Shown here: positions 34,550-46,100 of the stretch, piece after piece
Layout of the letters: every line of letters begins with the position of its first letter
How positions within the stretch are numbered: position 1 is the first letter of the stretch
Source of the DNA: Cranoglanis bouderius
Lineage: Eukaryota; Chordata; Actinopteri; Siluriformes; Cranoglanididae
DNA length: 64,000 nucleotides
Direction: 5' to 3'
NCBI GenBank assembly: GCA_023630585.1
Contig: CM042552.1
Coordinates: 17,060,269-17,124,268, forward strand
Position numbers and translations under genes: made by a program
Notes under the pieces: model-generated
What the model saw: only the letters and a program-made list of their open reading frames with translations
Told to the model about the DNA's origin: nothing
Database searches by the model: none

Positions 34550-35235
34550 AGGCTTGGAACTGGGCTTGGAACTGGGCTTGGAACTGGGCGTGAGACTTGG
34601 CTTGAGACCTGCCATGAGACGTGGCTTGAGACATGGCTTGAGACTTGGCTTGAAACTTAGCATGGAACTTGACATGGTACATGGACTGGAACATGGACTG
34701 GAACTTGACTCTGGGCATAGACTGAGGCATGGACTGGGACATGAATCTGGGCATGAATCTGGACATGAACTGGGGCATAAACTGAGACATGAACTGGGGC
34801 ATGAATCTAGGCATGACTCTGGGCATGGACTGAGGCATGGACTTGAACTTGGACTGGAATCTAAACAGGGACTAGGACAGTAACCTGGACTGGGGTCTGG
34901 ACCGGAACATGGACATGGACTTGGACTTGGACATGGGCTAGGACAGGAACCTGGACATGGACATGGACTTGGACAGGGACTAGGGCAGGAACCTGGACCT
35001 GGACATGGACTGGGACATGGACTAGGACTACGGCAGGTACCTGGACAAGGACTTGGACATGGACTTGGACATGGGGTAGGACAGGAAACTGGAAGTGGAC
35101 TAGGACATGGACTTGGATTAGGGCAGGAACCTGGACATGGACTTGCACATGGACTAGGACTAGGGCAGGAACCTGGACCTGGACTTGGACTTGGACATGG
35201 ATTAGGGCAGGAACCTGGACATGGGCTAGGACTTG
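34550..35235 (-). repeat. GGACWT hexamer-based repeat tract
   Basis: A dense run of ggacat, ggactt and aggacc hexamers with a longer 'agggcaggaacctgg' element at about 34984, 35122, 35166 and 35208. All three minus-strand frames stay open, giving Ser/Pro/Cys-, Val/Gln/His- or Met/Phe/Pro-rich products. The 352-residue ORF at 34337-35395 is therefore not evidence for a real protein beyond the 14-residue repeats at its start. Confidence 0.8.
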
Positions 35236-35239
35236 GATT

Positions 35240-35500
35240 GCAGGTCATCCCGTGGACCTCCAGCATGAACTTGGCTTGGGAGTAGGTCATCCTGTGGACC
35301 TCCGACATGAACTTGGCTTGGGAGGAGGCCATCCTGTGGACCTCCGACATGGGCGTGGCTTGGGCAGAGGTCCCCTCGTGGACCCCGGCCGGCATGTGGC
35401 TTGGGCGGAGGTCCCCTCGTGGACCTCCAGCAGGAACGTGGCTTGAGCGGAGGTCTCCTCATGGACCTCTGGCAGGAACAGGACTGGAGCGGGGGTTGCC
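35240..35500 (-). repeat. 42-bp tandem repeat encoding a 14-residue unit
   Basis: About six units of 42 bp, with 'gtggacctcc.gcatgaacttggcttggg' starting near 35246, 35288, 35330, 35372, 35413 and 35455. In one minus-strand frame they read 'VHEGTSAQATPMSE', 'VHRMASSQAKFMSE' and 'VHRMTYSQAKFMLE'. Two longer units of about 84 bp lie at 35510-35650. The multiple of three suggests expansion inside a coding sequence. Confidence 0.8.
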
Positions 35501-35580
35501 ACATTGACCCCCAGTCTGAGCTCCGCTGAGGAGACCTCCTGCTGGGTCTCCGGCTGGGCTCGGGGCTGGAGGTTGCCAGG

Positions 35581-36138
35581 TTAACCTCCAGTGGGAGCTC
35601 CGCTGGGGAGACCTCCTGCTGGGTCTCCGGCTGGAGCTCTGGGTTGACATGCCACAGAATGGCCTGTCCGATGCAGGCCCAGGTCACACACTCCTGGGTC
35701 AGGGGCTGAGAGGGGCTTCCTCCCATAGTGCTCGATCAATGGCTGGCTGGGCCGATCAGACAGGCGGTCCCTCCCCAAGAAGACCTTGAGGTCGGTCTGG
35801 AACTTGGGACTCCCGTACACCTGGGTTTGTAGATCCACAAAGCCAGAAACCATATTTAGCTTTGTGGACCCACTGGCAAGGTGAAGCTCCGCCCACTGGC
35901 GAGCGGAGCCGACCAAACAGGATAGGAGGAACCCCAACCACTGTTCCTCGTCGGGCTTGGGGTCCTCCAAACTAAGGAAATAGAGTTGTGACTGTAAAAG
36001 AAAACACTGGGGCCAAGTGGAAAAACCATCATAGGCATCGGGGGGATAAATAAAGGTCCATTGTGGGAAAAAAATCGAATCGTATGCCGGAACAAAAAAG
36101 GTGGCGCGGCATGCCCTAAATTTCCCCACTGCATCCAT
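35581..36138 (-). pseudogene. Gag-like protein, N-terminal part
   Basis: A 185-codon ORF beginning just inside the 5' LTR. 'IYPPDAYDGFSTWPQCFLLQ', 'YFLSLEDPKPDEEQWLGFLL', 'LVGSARQWAELHLA' and 'SPKFQTDLKVFLGRDR' follow the capsid-like pattern of Ty3/gypsy (sushi-type) Gag: a conserved W, an 'F' before the fold, 'L.G.A..W' in the middle. No CCHC zinc knuckle was found downstream. The frame breaks before a repeat-encoded region (35240-35650). It would be the structural protein of the element; with no pol in cis it could move only with help, if at all. Confidence 0.7.
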
Positions 36139-36157
36139 GTTAGGTGGAGTATTCTGT

Positions 36158-36547
36158 TACGAAATACACGGGAGGGCTGGATGCAATCGCAGGGGAAAGT
36201 CACTTTATTAGGAAGTAACCAAAAGTAATCCACAAAATAACGAGGCAATAATCCACAGTCCAGGTAACGCGAGGTGAGTACAAACACAAAGGAATGTACA
36301 TTCATTCAATTCAATACTCCATGTTTTCACAGAGAAACAAAAGGGTTTAAAAACAAAGAACCACATAGTGAAGTAAACAAAGCAAAAGTCTATGAATGGG
36401 AAACTGTGCTACTCGCTGTGTTCATCGAGCAGCGTGAGGGGAATACAGAAGTGTGCTACTCGCTAGCCTCAGCGAGCAGCATGAGGGGAATGCGAAAGTG
36501 CGCTACTCGCTAGCCTCAGCAAGCAGCATGAAGGGGAAGACCCTAAC
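36158..36547 (-). repeat. 5' LTR of the gag-only element
   Basis: On the minus strand it runs TGTTAGGGTC to ATTTCGTAACA, 390 bp, with two to three of the same 47-bp units (36420-36535). Its ends are related to the solo LTR at 50996-51708 (TGTTAGG...CGTAACA). Confidence 0.78.
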
Positions 36548-37130
36548 AAGGGGACAAAAGCATGGCTTCGCTCATAGCTTATCTGATCAACTTTTGGTTG
36601 GTGTCTACATGGAGAAGTAAAGGAGGACCTGGAACACTGTACATCCTTCTTACTGTAACATCTATCCTGGACATTTCCCCTCCATACCACCAGAGGATGC
36701 CCTCCCCTGAATTTTGAATGTTTCTTCTATTGTCACATTCATTTTTGTTTGCACCACATAAAAGGCACCTGAACCATTGCCTCAATATAAAGTCCTACAG
36801 TTTGCATGCCTTGCTTGCGAATTCTGAGCTATGTTCTATTGGCTTGATTGCCTGTGAATGAGCTTGCCTAGCTTACCTTTGTCTTGTCTTTCCTTTGTCT
36901 AGCCGTTTGGAACTGTAACTCTGATCTCTGGTATTTTGACCCTGCCATGCCTTTTGACTACATTTTGGATTGTGCATTGGATTTGTTTGATATCTGAGGA
37001 TTTTCTGTGTTTGACCCTGACTGTTTTTGATCCTGCCTTATCTGCCAATAAACCTTTGCACATGGATCTAGACAAGGCTTGTCACTCACTCAAGTATTCA
37101 GAGACTGTCAACTCTATGGCCTAAGGCACC
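36548..37130 (+). mobile_element. Possible LTR-like sequence, unclassified
   Basis: 'cttgtctttcctttgtctagccgtttgg', several 'ttttgaccctgcc' repeats and 'ccaataaacctttgcacatgg' near 37045 resemble the R-U5 end of fish LTR elements. No matching second copy or clear TG/CA termini are seen in the window. Confidence 0.35.
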
Positions 37131-37913
37131 CCTCCACCTTCCTGTGGCATATGGCAAGATAAACAGAAAAGCATTGTCAATTATGGGGATAATGTGGGAT
37201 GCATTGATGGTATACAATATGAGTTTAGTTTAAAATAATTTTTTTGACAATTTCTCAGAGATACAGCCTATAATGTGTTCTACTGTTGTCCATCTTTGAA
37301 AGACCTTAAGGATCCTCTGCAGACAACCAGAGCCATCATAGACCTATTGGGCGCTTCTTATTTGTGCATCCTCATTTCCTTTCCTCGCTTCCTTTCCTTG
37401 TATATTAGCTCCACCCACTTAGGATGTGAGGGAAGGATGTGAGGATGAGGTGCGAGGAGAGAGGAATCAAAGCAAGTCAAATGGAATTTCCTCGCTCTCT
37501 CAAGCGTCACTTCAAAGCGACGTCAGTTAATGATGACTGTGCTCAGCTGGATGACCTCACTGTGCTTCAGGGGTCTGGCTGTTATGCTGATTTTATTTAT
37601 TTATTTTTTTTGATGTGCTGTTATGTTGTTGGAGCTTGGTTAATAACAACATTGAAAGGAGAGCAAGCAAAATGCACTGATAGTATATGAAATGTCTGGG
37701 TTACTCAACAATGAATTAATGAACAATACATAAATTAGCGCATCTTTTGTGCAGCTTTGCATATCCAAACATGCAAGGATCAATTAATTACAATACTCAT
37801 TGTAAGCATATTATTATTTAATTATATTTCACACAAAATTCCATCACATCATCAAAGGACTTTTTGTTTGAGATTGCGGCAGATGTAAAGGAGGAGGGGA
37901 CTTTACAGTGGGT
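37131..37913. other. Spacer, with an imperfect inverted stretch
   Basis: At 37348-37480, 'gcatcctcatttcctttcctcgcttcc' is roughly inverted by 'gaggatgaggtgcgaggagagagg'. This may be a small foldback element. No gene is seen. Confidence 0.4.
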
Positions 37914-38286
37914 ATAGAAAAGAATCACCCCTTTAAAATAATCACATTTTGTTGCTTTTCAGTCTGAAATGAAGACAGACACAGTCTTTGTTTTATCCAT
38001 CTGTGTTTACTCAGTGCAACTTATAACATCTAAGTGAAAGATATAACACCAACATGTCAGAAAAAAATAAAAAGATAAAAAAAACAGAATCATTGAGTTG
38101 CAAAAAGGATCATCACCCTCCTAAAAATGACTTGTAAACTCAATAAGGTGTAGCTAATCACCTTCTCAATGGCACACAAAGCCATTTGACTTTCAACTGT
38201 GATCAGCCGTGGTCATTTTGATTAGCTCAGCATGAAAAGAGCTTTCCTGGAGCATTTTGTAGTGCAGCTGAAGCAAACAATCAACT

Positions 38287-39788
38287 ATGGGTGGCAAGGC
38301 ACTGTCAAAAGATCTCTGGGATAAAGTTGTGGACAGGCACAAGTCAGAAGGTGGATAAAAAAAGGCTTTATCAATGCCTAGAAGCACAGTGAAGTGTATT
38401 ATTAATAAGTGGAAGGTATTTGGTACAACACAGACCCTCCCTGGATCAGGATGTTACTCCAAACTGGATGAGCCAGGAGGAAACTGGTCAGAGAGGCTAA
38501 CAAGAGGCCTACAGCAACTCTGAAGCAGTTGCAGGAATTTATGACAAAGAGTGGTCATTGTGTGCATGGGACAACAATATCACAAATTCTCCACAAATGT
38601 GGCTTGTATAGGAACGTTGCAAGAAAAAAGCCACTCCTCAAGAAAGGCCACATGAACCTTGAAGATTCTGAGGCCACATGGAAAAAGATGACACTAAAAT
38701 TGAATTATCTGGGCTCAACACCAAACGATATGTCTGGCAGAAATCCAATACAGCTCACCATCCAAATAACACCATTCCTACAGTAAAGCATGGAGGTGGT
38801 AATATCCTGTTATAGGGGTGTTTCTCTGCAGCAGAGACTGTAGCATTTGTCAGGATAGAAGAAAATGGATGGGGCAAAATACCGTCAAATTCTTGAGGAA
38901 AACCTGCTGCCCTCTGCCAGAAAGTTGTCAATGGGAAGAAGGTTTACCTTCCAACGTGACAATCCCCCTATCCCAAATGGCACACTCTGCCCTTGTGGCC
39001 CTCCTCTGAGTCCACACTTTGGTGATGTCAGCTAATGCAGACCTATGGGGCACTAAGGCACGAGTCCACAAGGGCGATGGGGATATTAATAGACGGCTTT
39101 TGGGACAAACTCGACGTCGCAACGCCGGAAAGAGGAAGATGTTGCCGGTTGTTGTTGTTGTTTTCACTGTGGCGCTAGCCAGATGGCTTGCTGAAGGATA
39201 TTCCAAAAGTAATAATGAACCACAAATACAAAAACAGCATAGTTTTTATCAGATAACCATTGACAATGGTCATAGCTTGAAGTTCCATTCCATTTTAATT
39301 GACTATAATTTCACATTTTTAATCTTCAAACTATATAATGAAATATTACTAAAAGCTAGAGCTACAGTTCAAGGGTGCAAAGGGGGCACTTGCGAGAACC
39401 CTCACAAGCGCTAAAATCACAAATGGGACACACTACGGACTTGTAGACTTCACACGCAAGTGAAGGCCACGAGACCGCAAGTACACATGAAGTGTGCCAT
39501 TTGGGACAGGGGGAATGACCCAAAGCACACAGCAAAACTGACCACACAGTGGTTGAAGGAGAAAAAGGTGAATGTCCTTGCATGGCCTAGTCAGAGCCCA
39601 GACTTAAACCCCACTGAATATCTGTGGAATGACTTGAAGACTGCAGTCCACAAACGGTCACCATCAAATTTAACTGAACTTGAGCAGTTCTGCAAAGAAG
39701 AGTGGGCAAATATTGCAAAGTCTAGATGTGCAAAGTTAGTAGAGACATATCCAACAGACTAAAGGCTGTAATTAAAAACTTAAAGTAA
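38287..39788 (+). pseudogene. Transposase of Tc1 family 5, split by an insertion
   Basis: The ATG at 38287 begins 'GGKALSKDLWDKVVDRHKS'. 'MQEFMTKSGHCVHGTTISQILHKCG' (38529) and 'RKKPLLKKGHMNLEDSEATWKK' mark the middle; the first-Asp region is damaged. At 38960 the codons around 'FQRDN' are split by the 550-bp element. After it, 'NDPKHTAKLTTQWLKEKKVNVLAWPSQSPDLNPTEYLWNDLK' (39513-39640) continues with the catalytic Glu, ending at a TAA at 39786-39788. Other stops and frameshifts exist besides the insertion. Confidence 0.88.
38964..39513. mobile_element. 550-bp nested element with 23-bp inverted ends (MITE)
   Basis: The left end starts CCCCCTATCCCAAATGGCAC; the right end is its inverted copy with one mismatch over 23 bp. 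AAT flanks both sides (38961-38963, 39514-39516), consistent with a 3-bp target duplication in the host transposase gene. The interior has no transposase. Near the left end, 'cccttgtgg' and 'ccacaaggg' form a further inverted pair, and the right subterminal region is imperfectly inverted to the left. The superfamily is unassigned; a 3-bp duplication is known for PIF/Harbinger and CACTA, but the AAT site and the ends do not settle it. Confidence 0.85.
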
Positions 39789-40019
39789 ATTAAATCAAGA
39801 GGGTGATCCTTTTTCCAACTCAGTGATTCTGTTTTTTAATTGTTTTAATTTTTTTTTTTTTTTTTTATTGTTGGTGTTATATTTTTCACTTGGATGTTAT
39901 AAGTTGCACTGAGTAAATACAGCTGGATAAAACAAAAACTGTGTCCGTCTTCATTTCAGAAAAGCAACACAATGTGATTATTTTAAAGGGGGGTAATTCT
40001 TTTCTATACCCACTGTATA

Positions 40020-40262
40020 CATGTGTCAGGTTTTTCAACAAGAAAAACTTCCGCATAGGATACACCTGTGTATCCTCGCTCCTAGCGCCTCTGGACGCTT
40101 CCTCACTCCTTGTTCCTTGCCTCCCTGCGGTGCCATTAGAGAATTGAGATGTCCTTCAAGATGGTTGACGTTGATCGATTTCCAGGTCACGGGCTGGAGG
40201 ACGGAGGAGCGAGGAAGCAAAGAAGCATCAATTAGAGTATCGAGAAGCAACCACTGACACCT
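40020..40262. mobile_element. Possible short foldback/MITE-like element
   Basis: 'gtgtcagg' at about 40025 is inverted by 'ctgacac' at about 40260, and 'cttcctcactcc' by 'ggagcgaggaag' inside. It lies exactly between the Tc1 end and the LINE tail. The termini are short and no clear target duplication is seen. Confidence 0.4.
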
Positions 40263-41397
40263 ATTCTTCTTCTTCTTCTTCTTCTTTTGGATTTTATTAG
40301 CGGTTGACAAACAAAGAAATGGTGTATTACCGCCACCGACTGGTATGGAGTGTGGATCAAGATGACATATATTCCCTCCCTTTTTATATACTATCCCACA
40401 AATGATCTATTTTAAGATACTGAAACTATAACATTCATTTCCTGAGTTATTTTGTGGAATATCTCCTAGTATAAATTGCATTTTTATTTTTGCTAGATTT
40501 TGTATTAGAATCCTTCTTTCAGTCTCGTATTTCCGACAGTATAGCATAACATGTTCCACTGTTTCTTCTTGCCCACAAAATTCACACCTTCCCATATTAG
40601 GTTTACCCATTTTATAAAGTGCACTGTTTAGTCTTGTGTTTCCAAATCTTATCCTTGATATTATTCTCATCTCCCCTATTTTTTCCTGCACTTCTCATCT
40701 CTCGCACTTTCCTTTGAATGTTGTAAAACCATCGGCTTTTCCTTTCCTTATCCCACTGTTTATGCCACCTTTCTTTCAGCCTTTTCTTAATAATACTCTT
40801 TATTTCATTCTTACTTAGTCTAAATGATAATTTAATGTCAATGTTTTTTATGGCTTCTTTTGCTGCCTTATCTGCTATTTCATTTCCTTTGATACCAATA
40901 TGTGCCAGTACCCATAAAAATACTACAGTAAGGCCCATCATTTGAATTCTTTATAATGTTCCCTGTATTTCTATTAAAATGGCTGGTCTGCTTTCCGAGT
41001 GACTATGTTGTAAGCTAGCCAATGATGAACTTGAGTCTGAACAAATGATTGATTTGAAAGGTCTTATCTCCTCTATCCACTGTGTTGGTAATAATAGTGC
41101 AATCATTTCCCCATTATAAACAGATAACCCATCACTGGTCCTTTTCCCTACTGATAAATGAAATTCTGGAACATTAAACGCTACTCCTAGATTATCTAAA
41201 CTCTTTGAAGCATCTGTGTAGCTCTGAGTATAGCTGTGGTATTCAGTCATATATTTCTGCACATCATATGAATTACATTCCATATCCTTGTTTTTCCATT
41301 TCTAACCATTTCTAATGTAAAAACGTCTGTAGCATCTGGAAGTAACCAAGGTTTTATTACTGGTAATGGTACAGTTGGACTAACATTTGTAAGGAAT
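40263..41397 (-). pseudogene. I/Nimb-like LINE, RNase H domain and 3' end
   Basis: The minus strand has an RNase H fold. 'YTQSYTDASKS' holds the first Asp, 'VYNGEMIALLLPTQWI' the Glu and 'KSIICSDSSSSLASL' the second Asp (41283-41000); 'VLAHIGIKGNEIADKAAKEA' follows in another frame (40920-40855). A zinc-knuckle-like C-terminal part reads 'CEFCGQEETVEHVMLYC' (40590-40535). The 3' UTR 'ccagtcggtggcggtaata' runs into (GAA)n at 40290-40263. RNase H after RT and this tail are known for I-clade (Nimb) LINEs of fish. The upstream RT is at 48539-49097, across an LTR insertion. Confidence 0.82.
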
Positions 41398-43127
41398 CAG
41401 CTTTAAAAATGAAACGAAACAGAAGCGCACGCTTGGATTCAAAGCACCTTTTTATAGGAGACGAGTTTCAAAGCGTGCCCGCATTATCTACCAGAGTATG
41501 TAGCAAATCAGATGTAAAAATGAAACGTTCAAATATATTCTCCAACAGTTACAATTCATGTAATGAATTAAGAGATGTTTAACACGTTTAATTGTATTCT
41601 CCAATTTATATAAGGAATTAGCTCGAATGGCGTGAAATATATCTATATATCCATATATCTAATCAACACGTGTTGTGACCAGTTATAAATATACATCACC
41701 ATGAAAGAGAATTCATGTATGTGCACATATACATATAGATAATTAACTACAATGGATTATAATTAATTATGACTATGTATGTGGTCTAGATCAGCTTTTA
41801 GGATTAGCTGTAGTCTAGTTTAGAATTATGAACTCTAAAGAGGTAGTTTATCCATCTGGCCAGGAAGGATTATTCGTTTCAAGAGCGGGTAGCGAGGTCT
41901 TGCAGTGTAGAAGTGACTCATCACGTGACCAAAACAGAGACAATCAAGCGTGGTGATAATAGATTTTAATAACTACGTGTAACTACGGATACACACAACT
42001 AACTCTAAGCAAACAATACATGTGTACATCTATATACAAGAAGAGAGAGAGATTGGAGAGAAAGTAATGAAAGGAAGAGGGTAACAGACAAAAACAACAA
42101 TTAATTAGCCTTCTTCAAAACCAGCACTGAACTTAAATTTCCTATAAACAGGGGTACAATCTTAATGCATGTATAGATCCATTAACTATACTTGCATGGC
42201 TTGGGTGTTGTCGGTTTGAAAGTTTCGCGTGGTCCAGTAGGGGTTTGCTGGTTCGTGGTTTGAAAAGGCATGGGCCGTGAGGCGGTTGCATCTTTTGTCC
42301 GGGAGAGAGAGAGAGAGAGATTCCCTCTTCCCGGGGCACGTGGCCCCAGGGGGAAGGAAAACCTAAGACTGGAGAGGGTCTGAAGAAGTGTAGAGAGTAG
42401 AAGTTGCTAGAAGTTGAAGTTGTGATTTCAAAGCGTGGTGTTGTTTTAAAGACAACACCAACGCACACGCCTCTTTGGGCTATTGGCCAATCAGGAAGTT
42501 GGATTTGTTGGCGGGATGAACTCTCTTTGTCTGTCTCAGACCTGAATTTGCATGTCCTGGGAGGAGCCGGTTTAAACTGTATTATGTATGCGATTAAAAA
42601 AAATCATGAAATAATGTATCCCATTGCAATATAATATGCATAATCAATCAGGGTATCTCGAGACGATTAACTACATACCAAATTCGATGGACTTATAAAG
42701 AATATTACAGGTAAAACATGGTTACAGACATTTAAAATAATATCCTAAATTTAACTAATCTAAAATCATTATAGTTAGGTTACATAAACACACAATATAT
42801 GCAAATAGGAAAACATCACACTATTTGGACATCGAATAATTACATATAATTCCATGTTACATTAAAAAGAGATTCTCCCATTGTGTGTGTGTGCACGTGT
42901 GTGTGCGTGCGTGTGTGCATGTAGGTAAGCTTTGTGTGTGCGCGTGTGTGTGCGCGGGCGGGCGTGTGTAGGTAAGCTTCGTGTGTGTGTGTGTGTGTGT
43001 GTCTGAAGAGGGGGGTCATGTCCCCTGTAGCATTCCGATGGCATCTGGTCAGACACCAGAGGGGGGTTACTGATAAGGATTCACAGCTCAAGGAAACAGA
43101 GAAACTTCTAAGTCCAGGTGTAGACAT
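41398..43127 (-). repeat. 3' LTR of the long-LTR element
   Basis: Matches 46845-48538 with scattered differences. Its far end, beyond 'ctaagtccagg' at about 43127, is missing compared with the other LTR. It has GT-rich tracts at 42880-43000 and GAGA near 42301. Confidence 0.82.
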
Positions 43128-46100
43128 CGTTGGGTGACAGTCGTCATGGTGGTCGGATGACAAGTGGATCAAACTGATCGATCAGCGGGTGGCTCCTAAA
43201 TGTCCTCAGCCTTTGCTTCCTCAGGCTGAGGGTCCATCTCGATGTGTTTGTTTGTGTGCCCTCTAGGGCCAGTTCAGAGACAGGGTAAGTGGGTGGTTTC
43301 TTCCACAGCCTTTTCGACAGCAGTCCTCTGCTTGGCATAGGCCTTGTGGATTCTGCCTGGTGACACATTGAGCAGTCGGCTTCCACCCCCCTTTTGGAAT
43401 TCGGGAGTGGTGGCTGGGAGGCTTGCGCCCACTGGTCAAGGAAAACTCTGTGGTGAGCGTTTACCTTCTCTGGTCACTTTGCAGCAGGTATGACCAGTTT
43501 AGTTCTCTGTGAATGGTGTTAAGTCCATCTGTGAAAGTGTGCCCTGGTTGTGCTGAAGTATGGATTTCAGCTCAGGTCACCAGCAGGTGGTTTTGCAGGC
43601 CTTGACCTTAGCATTCCTTTCTTTTCAGTTCACTTTCTGCTCTGGCTAGGAGAGCTTCACCTGTTGGAGTTTCCTGTTGAGTTCCTCTCTGGATTCTCTC
43701 TCCAACTGCTCTTGGTGTTCGATCTCTGCATGAGGCCCTTTGTAGTTTTTCCACTGCCTCTCGGAGCTCTGGGTCCATTTCACCTTCTGTCCCATGCCGG
43801 TTCTGGGTCTCGAGGAGTATGCTGATCTAGGCAGCTTTGAGCGTGGGCCTGGTTCCTTCAGGCCTCCTTGTTCTGGAGCTTGAGCGCGCTGCATCTTCTT
43901 CCAGGTTACTCTTTTTGCGGAGTTGTGCCTGGGCGATGAGGTTGTGTGCAAGGCTCCCGATGATCTCTGCCCATCCTTTGGAGTTCTGGATCAGATCGTG
44001 GGCCGTCTGTCCGCTCATGTCGTCGTCCAGCTGCTCTCTGCTTAGGTGCCGCTTGGAGCAGGAACACAGCTTGGAGCAGGAACACAGTCGTCATGACACG
44101 CAGCCAGGTCTCGAGGTGGTCCCAGTGGGTGGCGGGACTCGATGATCGGGATATGGTGGCTCACTGTTGGTGAGAGAGAAAGAACACCAAAGGCCATACA
44201 AGTCCGCGCAGAATTAATGAGCTACAGTGATACTGACTTTGGTACGCAGGGAGTATAAATTTGGCTAACTGGTGTAGACAGTTAGTGGTATGTAGGCCAG
44301 ATACTTATGGTTTTTGGCCGTAAGTGGCCAGGGAGGGCCAATTTGTGTGGATAAACGCCGGATCTAAATAGAGGTTTGGACAGGCAGTAGCCTAGTGGGT
44401 CATCTTAAAGACACTGGCTGCCTGGGTCGTCAATCTAGCATTTAGCTTTTTCCTTGCTGCTTCTCACAGGCTCTATCTGTATGTGAGCTTTGAAGAGGTA
44501 AGTCACAACAGAACAGCAGCTAAAACAAAAGAAAACAAAATTTGAGACAATTAAAGGAGGGAAACATAAAATAAGATGCAAATGAAAAACACAGGTATAG
44601 ATAGAGGAAAATAGAAGACCTGATTTAGCTATCACGCATAGGGTTTATGACAGGCCTGCCGGAGTGGGGGCGCTGTTGAGTCATAACCCCTATGGAGATG
44701 GTATGGCTTAAGAGAGAGAGAGCTGAGCCAAACACTTAAATAATCAGAGATGCCATGGCTTATACTAAGTGGATGGGCCGTATGCCCTTTAGATATGCCT
44801 GGGGTGAATTGAGGTTGCTCAGATGAGAATCAGTGGTGAAGCCAACCTACCTGATGGTCCGCAATCACTCAACTGCAGTGTGACTCAGGGCCCCTCGTTT
44901 TCCTGTACCATGGTGCGACCACTCAACCAGCTATGACCTTTAGCACAATTGGGCGGCGTTCAGGTGAGGCATGCCAACTGCCAGGCTGCAGAGCTGGAAT
45001 TGGGTTTCCTCCTAAAACCCTTTTTGGGCCAGCTGCATCAGGGGCAAGCTGTGCCAGACGGGCAGGTCCATCGGTATGGAGCCTTACTATGGGTATGTAA
45101 CCAAACTGCTCTGGTGGTCAGTTGGCCTCGTCTGCCTTTTCACCTGGAGTGCTCAAGTGCCGATGTCGCCTGCGTGCCGCCTACCAATGGTACAAGGGCC
45201 GAGGGGTCCATCGTGTACAACCACAGCTAGCGTTGGGTCCGCCAGTCCAGGCAACTCCATTCACCGAATTCAACATGGGGACAACCTTCGCTTCTCTGCA
45301 GAGCAAAAGGGGAGCACTACCTGCAAGTATACAAATGGCTGAACAAATGTAACTTGATATTAATTTAAAATTTCAATTTAAACCTTGTTTAAATTAAATC
45401 TAAATTAAAGCAGGTGTAGGGTATGAGATAAAGCTGATACTGATAGTAATCAGACTCACTCAATTAATGGAAAAGGTAGAAATATAGAAATAAAGTGATA
45501 ATGAACCGTACATGAAAGTTAGAGGTACGAATCAAAGAGGAGAAAAGAGGAGGAAGCCTTCTCTATCTGTGAATGTCCAGAGGAGAAGTCCTACTAAGAG
45601 GGAGGCACTAATGGACAACACAGAAGCCTGATTTAAATCTTACTTAAACTTGGTTTTAGTTCCAACTAAACAAGCCTGCATCGTAAGAAAGGCTGAAATG
45701 AAAGTGTTACCGAATGGTAATAGAAATGAAATAAAAGAAATGAAAGGAATGAAAATATAAAAAGGGAAAAACCCAGATAGTAGTCCAAAAGACAAAAAAA
45801 AAAAAACATAAAATAAAATAAAATAGCAAGATGGAAGTTGAAATAAGAAAGTCAAATGAAATTAAAATAGGATGAAATAGAGTAGACCTAACTAAGAAGG
45901 CCCACAAGGTGGCGGCAGTGGGCTTACACCACCGTGAGTAAGGAGGGGGTTAGGTTACCACATGTTAAACACTCAAGAGGGTACTGAGGTACTGCGCCCT
46001 ACCTACCCTAAACTCAGACAGGAAGTGAAATTGGCACGCGTTCCCTAGGAGACAGCTTTAATGGCGATTTCATGCCTTACCATGAGGACAAAGAGAACTT

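Larger units (their letters stand above)
33746..36547 (-). mobile_element. Gag-only LTR retrotransposon (gypsy-like)
   Basis: Two direct repeats flank a gag-like region on the minus strand: 36158-36547 (5' LTR) and about 33746-34341 (3' LTR). No protease, RT or integrase is present. Both LTRs share the block 'agtccagg.aacgc.aggtgagtacaaacacaaaggaatgtac' and end in CCCTAACA on the plus strand. The left LTR lacks its outer end where it meets the LTR-A fragment. The element is either a deletion derivative or non-autonomous. Confidence 0.75.
37916..40015 (+). mobile_element. Tc1-like transposon (family 5) with a nested element
   Basis: TA flanks at 37914-37915 and 40016-40017. Termini CAGTGGGTATAGAAAAGAAT and its inverted copy at 40015. 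Long inverted arms extend to about 38125 and from about 39800. The 2100 bp include a 550-bp insertion at 38964-39513. It is the same family as 30758-32183, but in plus orientation. Confidence 0.93.

Noticed and set aside
34337..35395. 352-residue minus-strand ORF rich in Ser, Pro and Cys
   Set aside because: Only its first part (14-residue units) belongs to a plausible Gag extension. The rest is a hexamer repeat in which every frame is open, so ORF length proves nothing.
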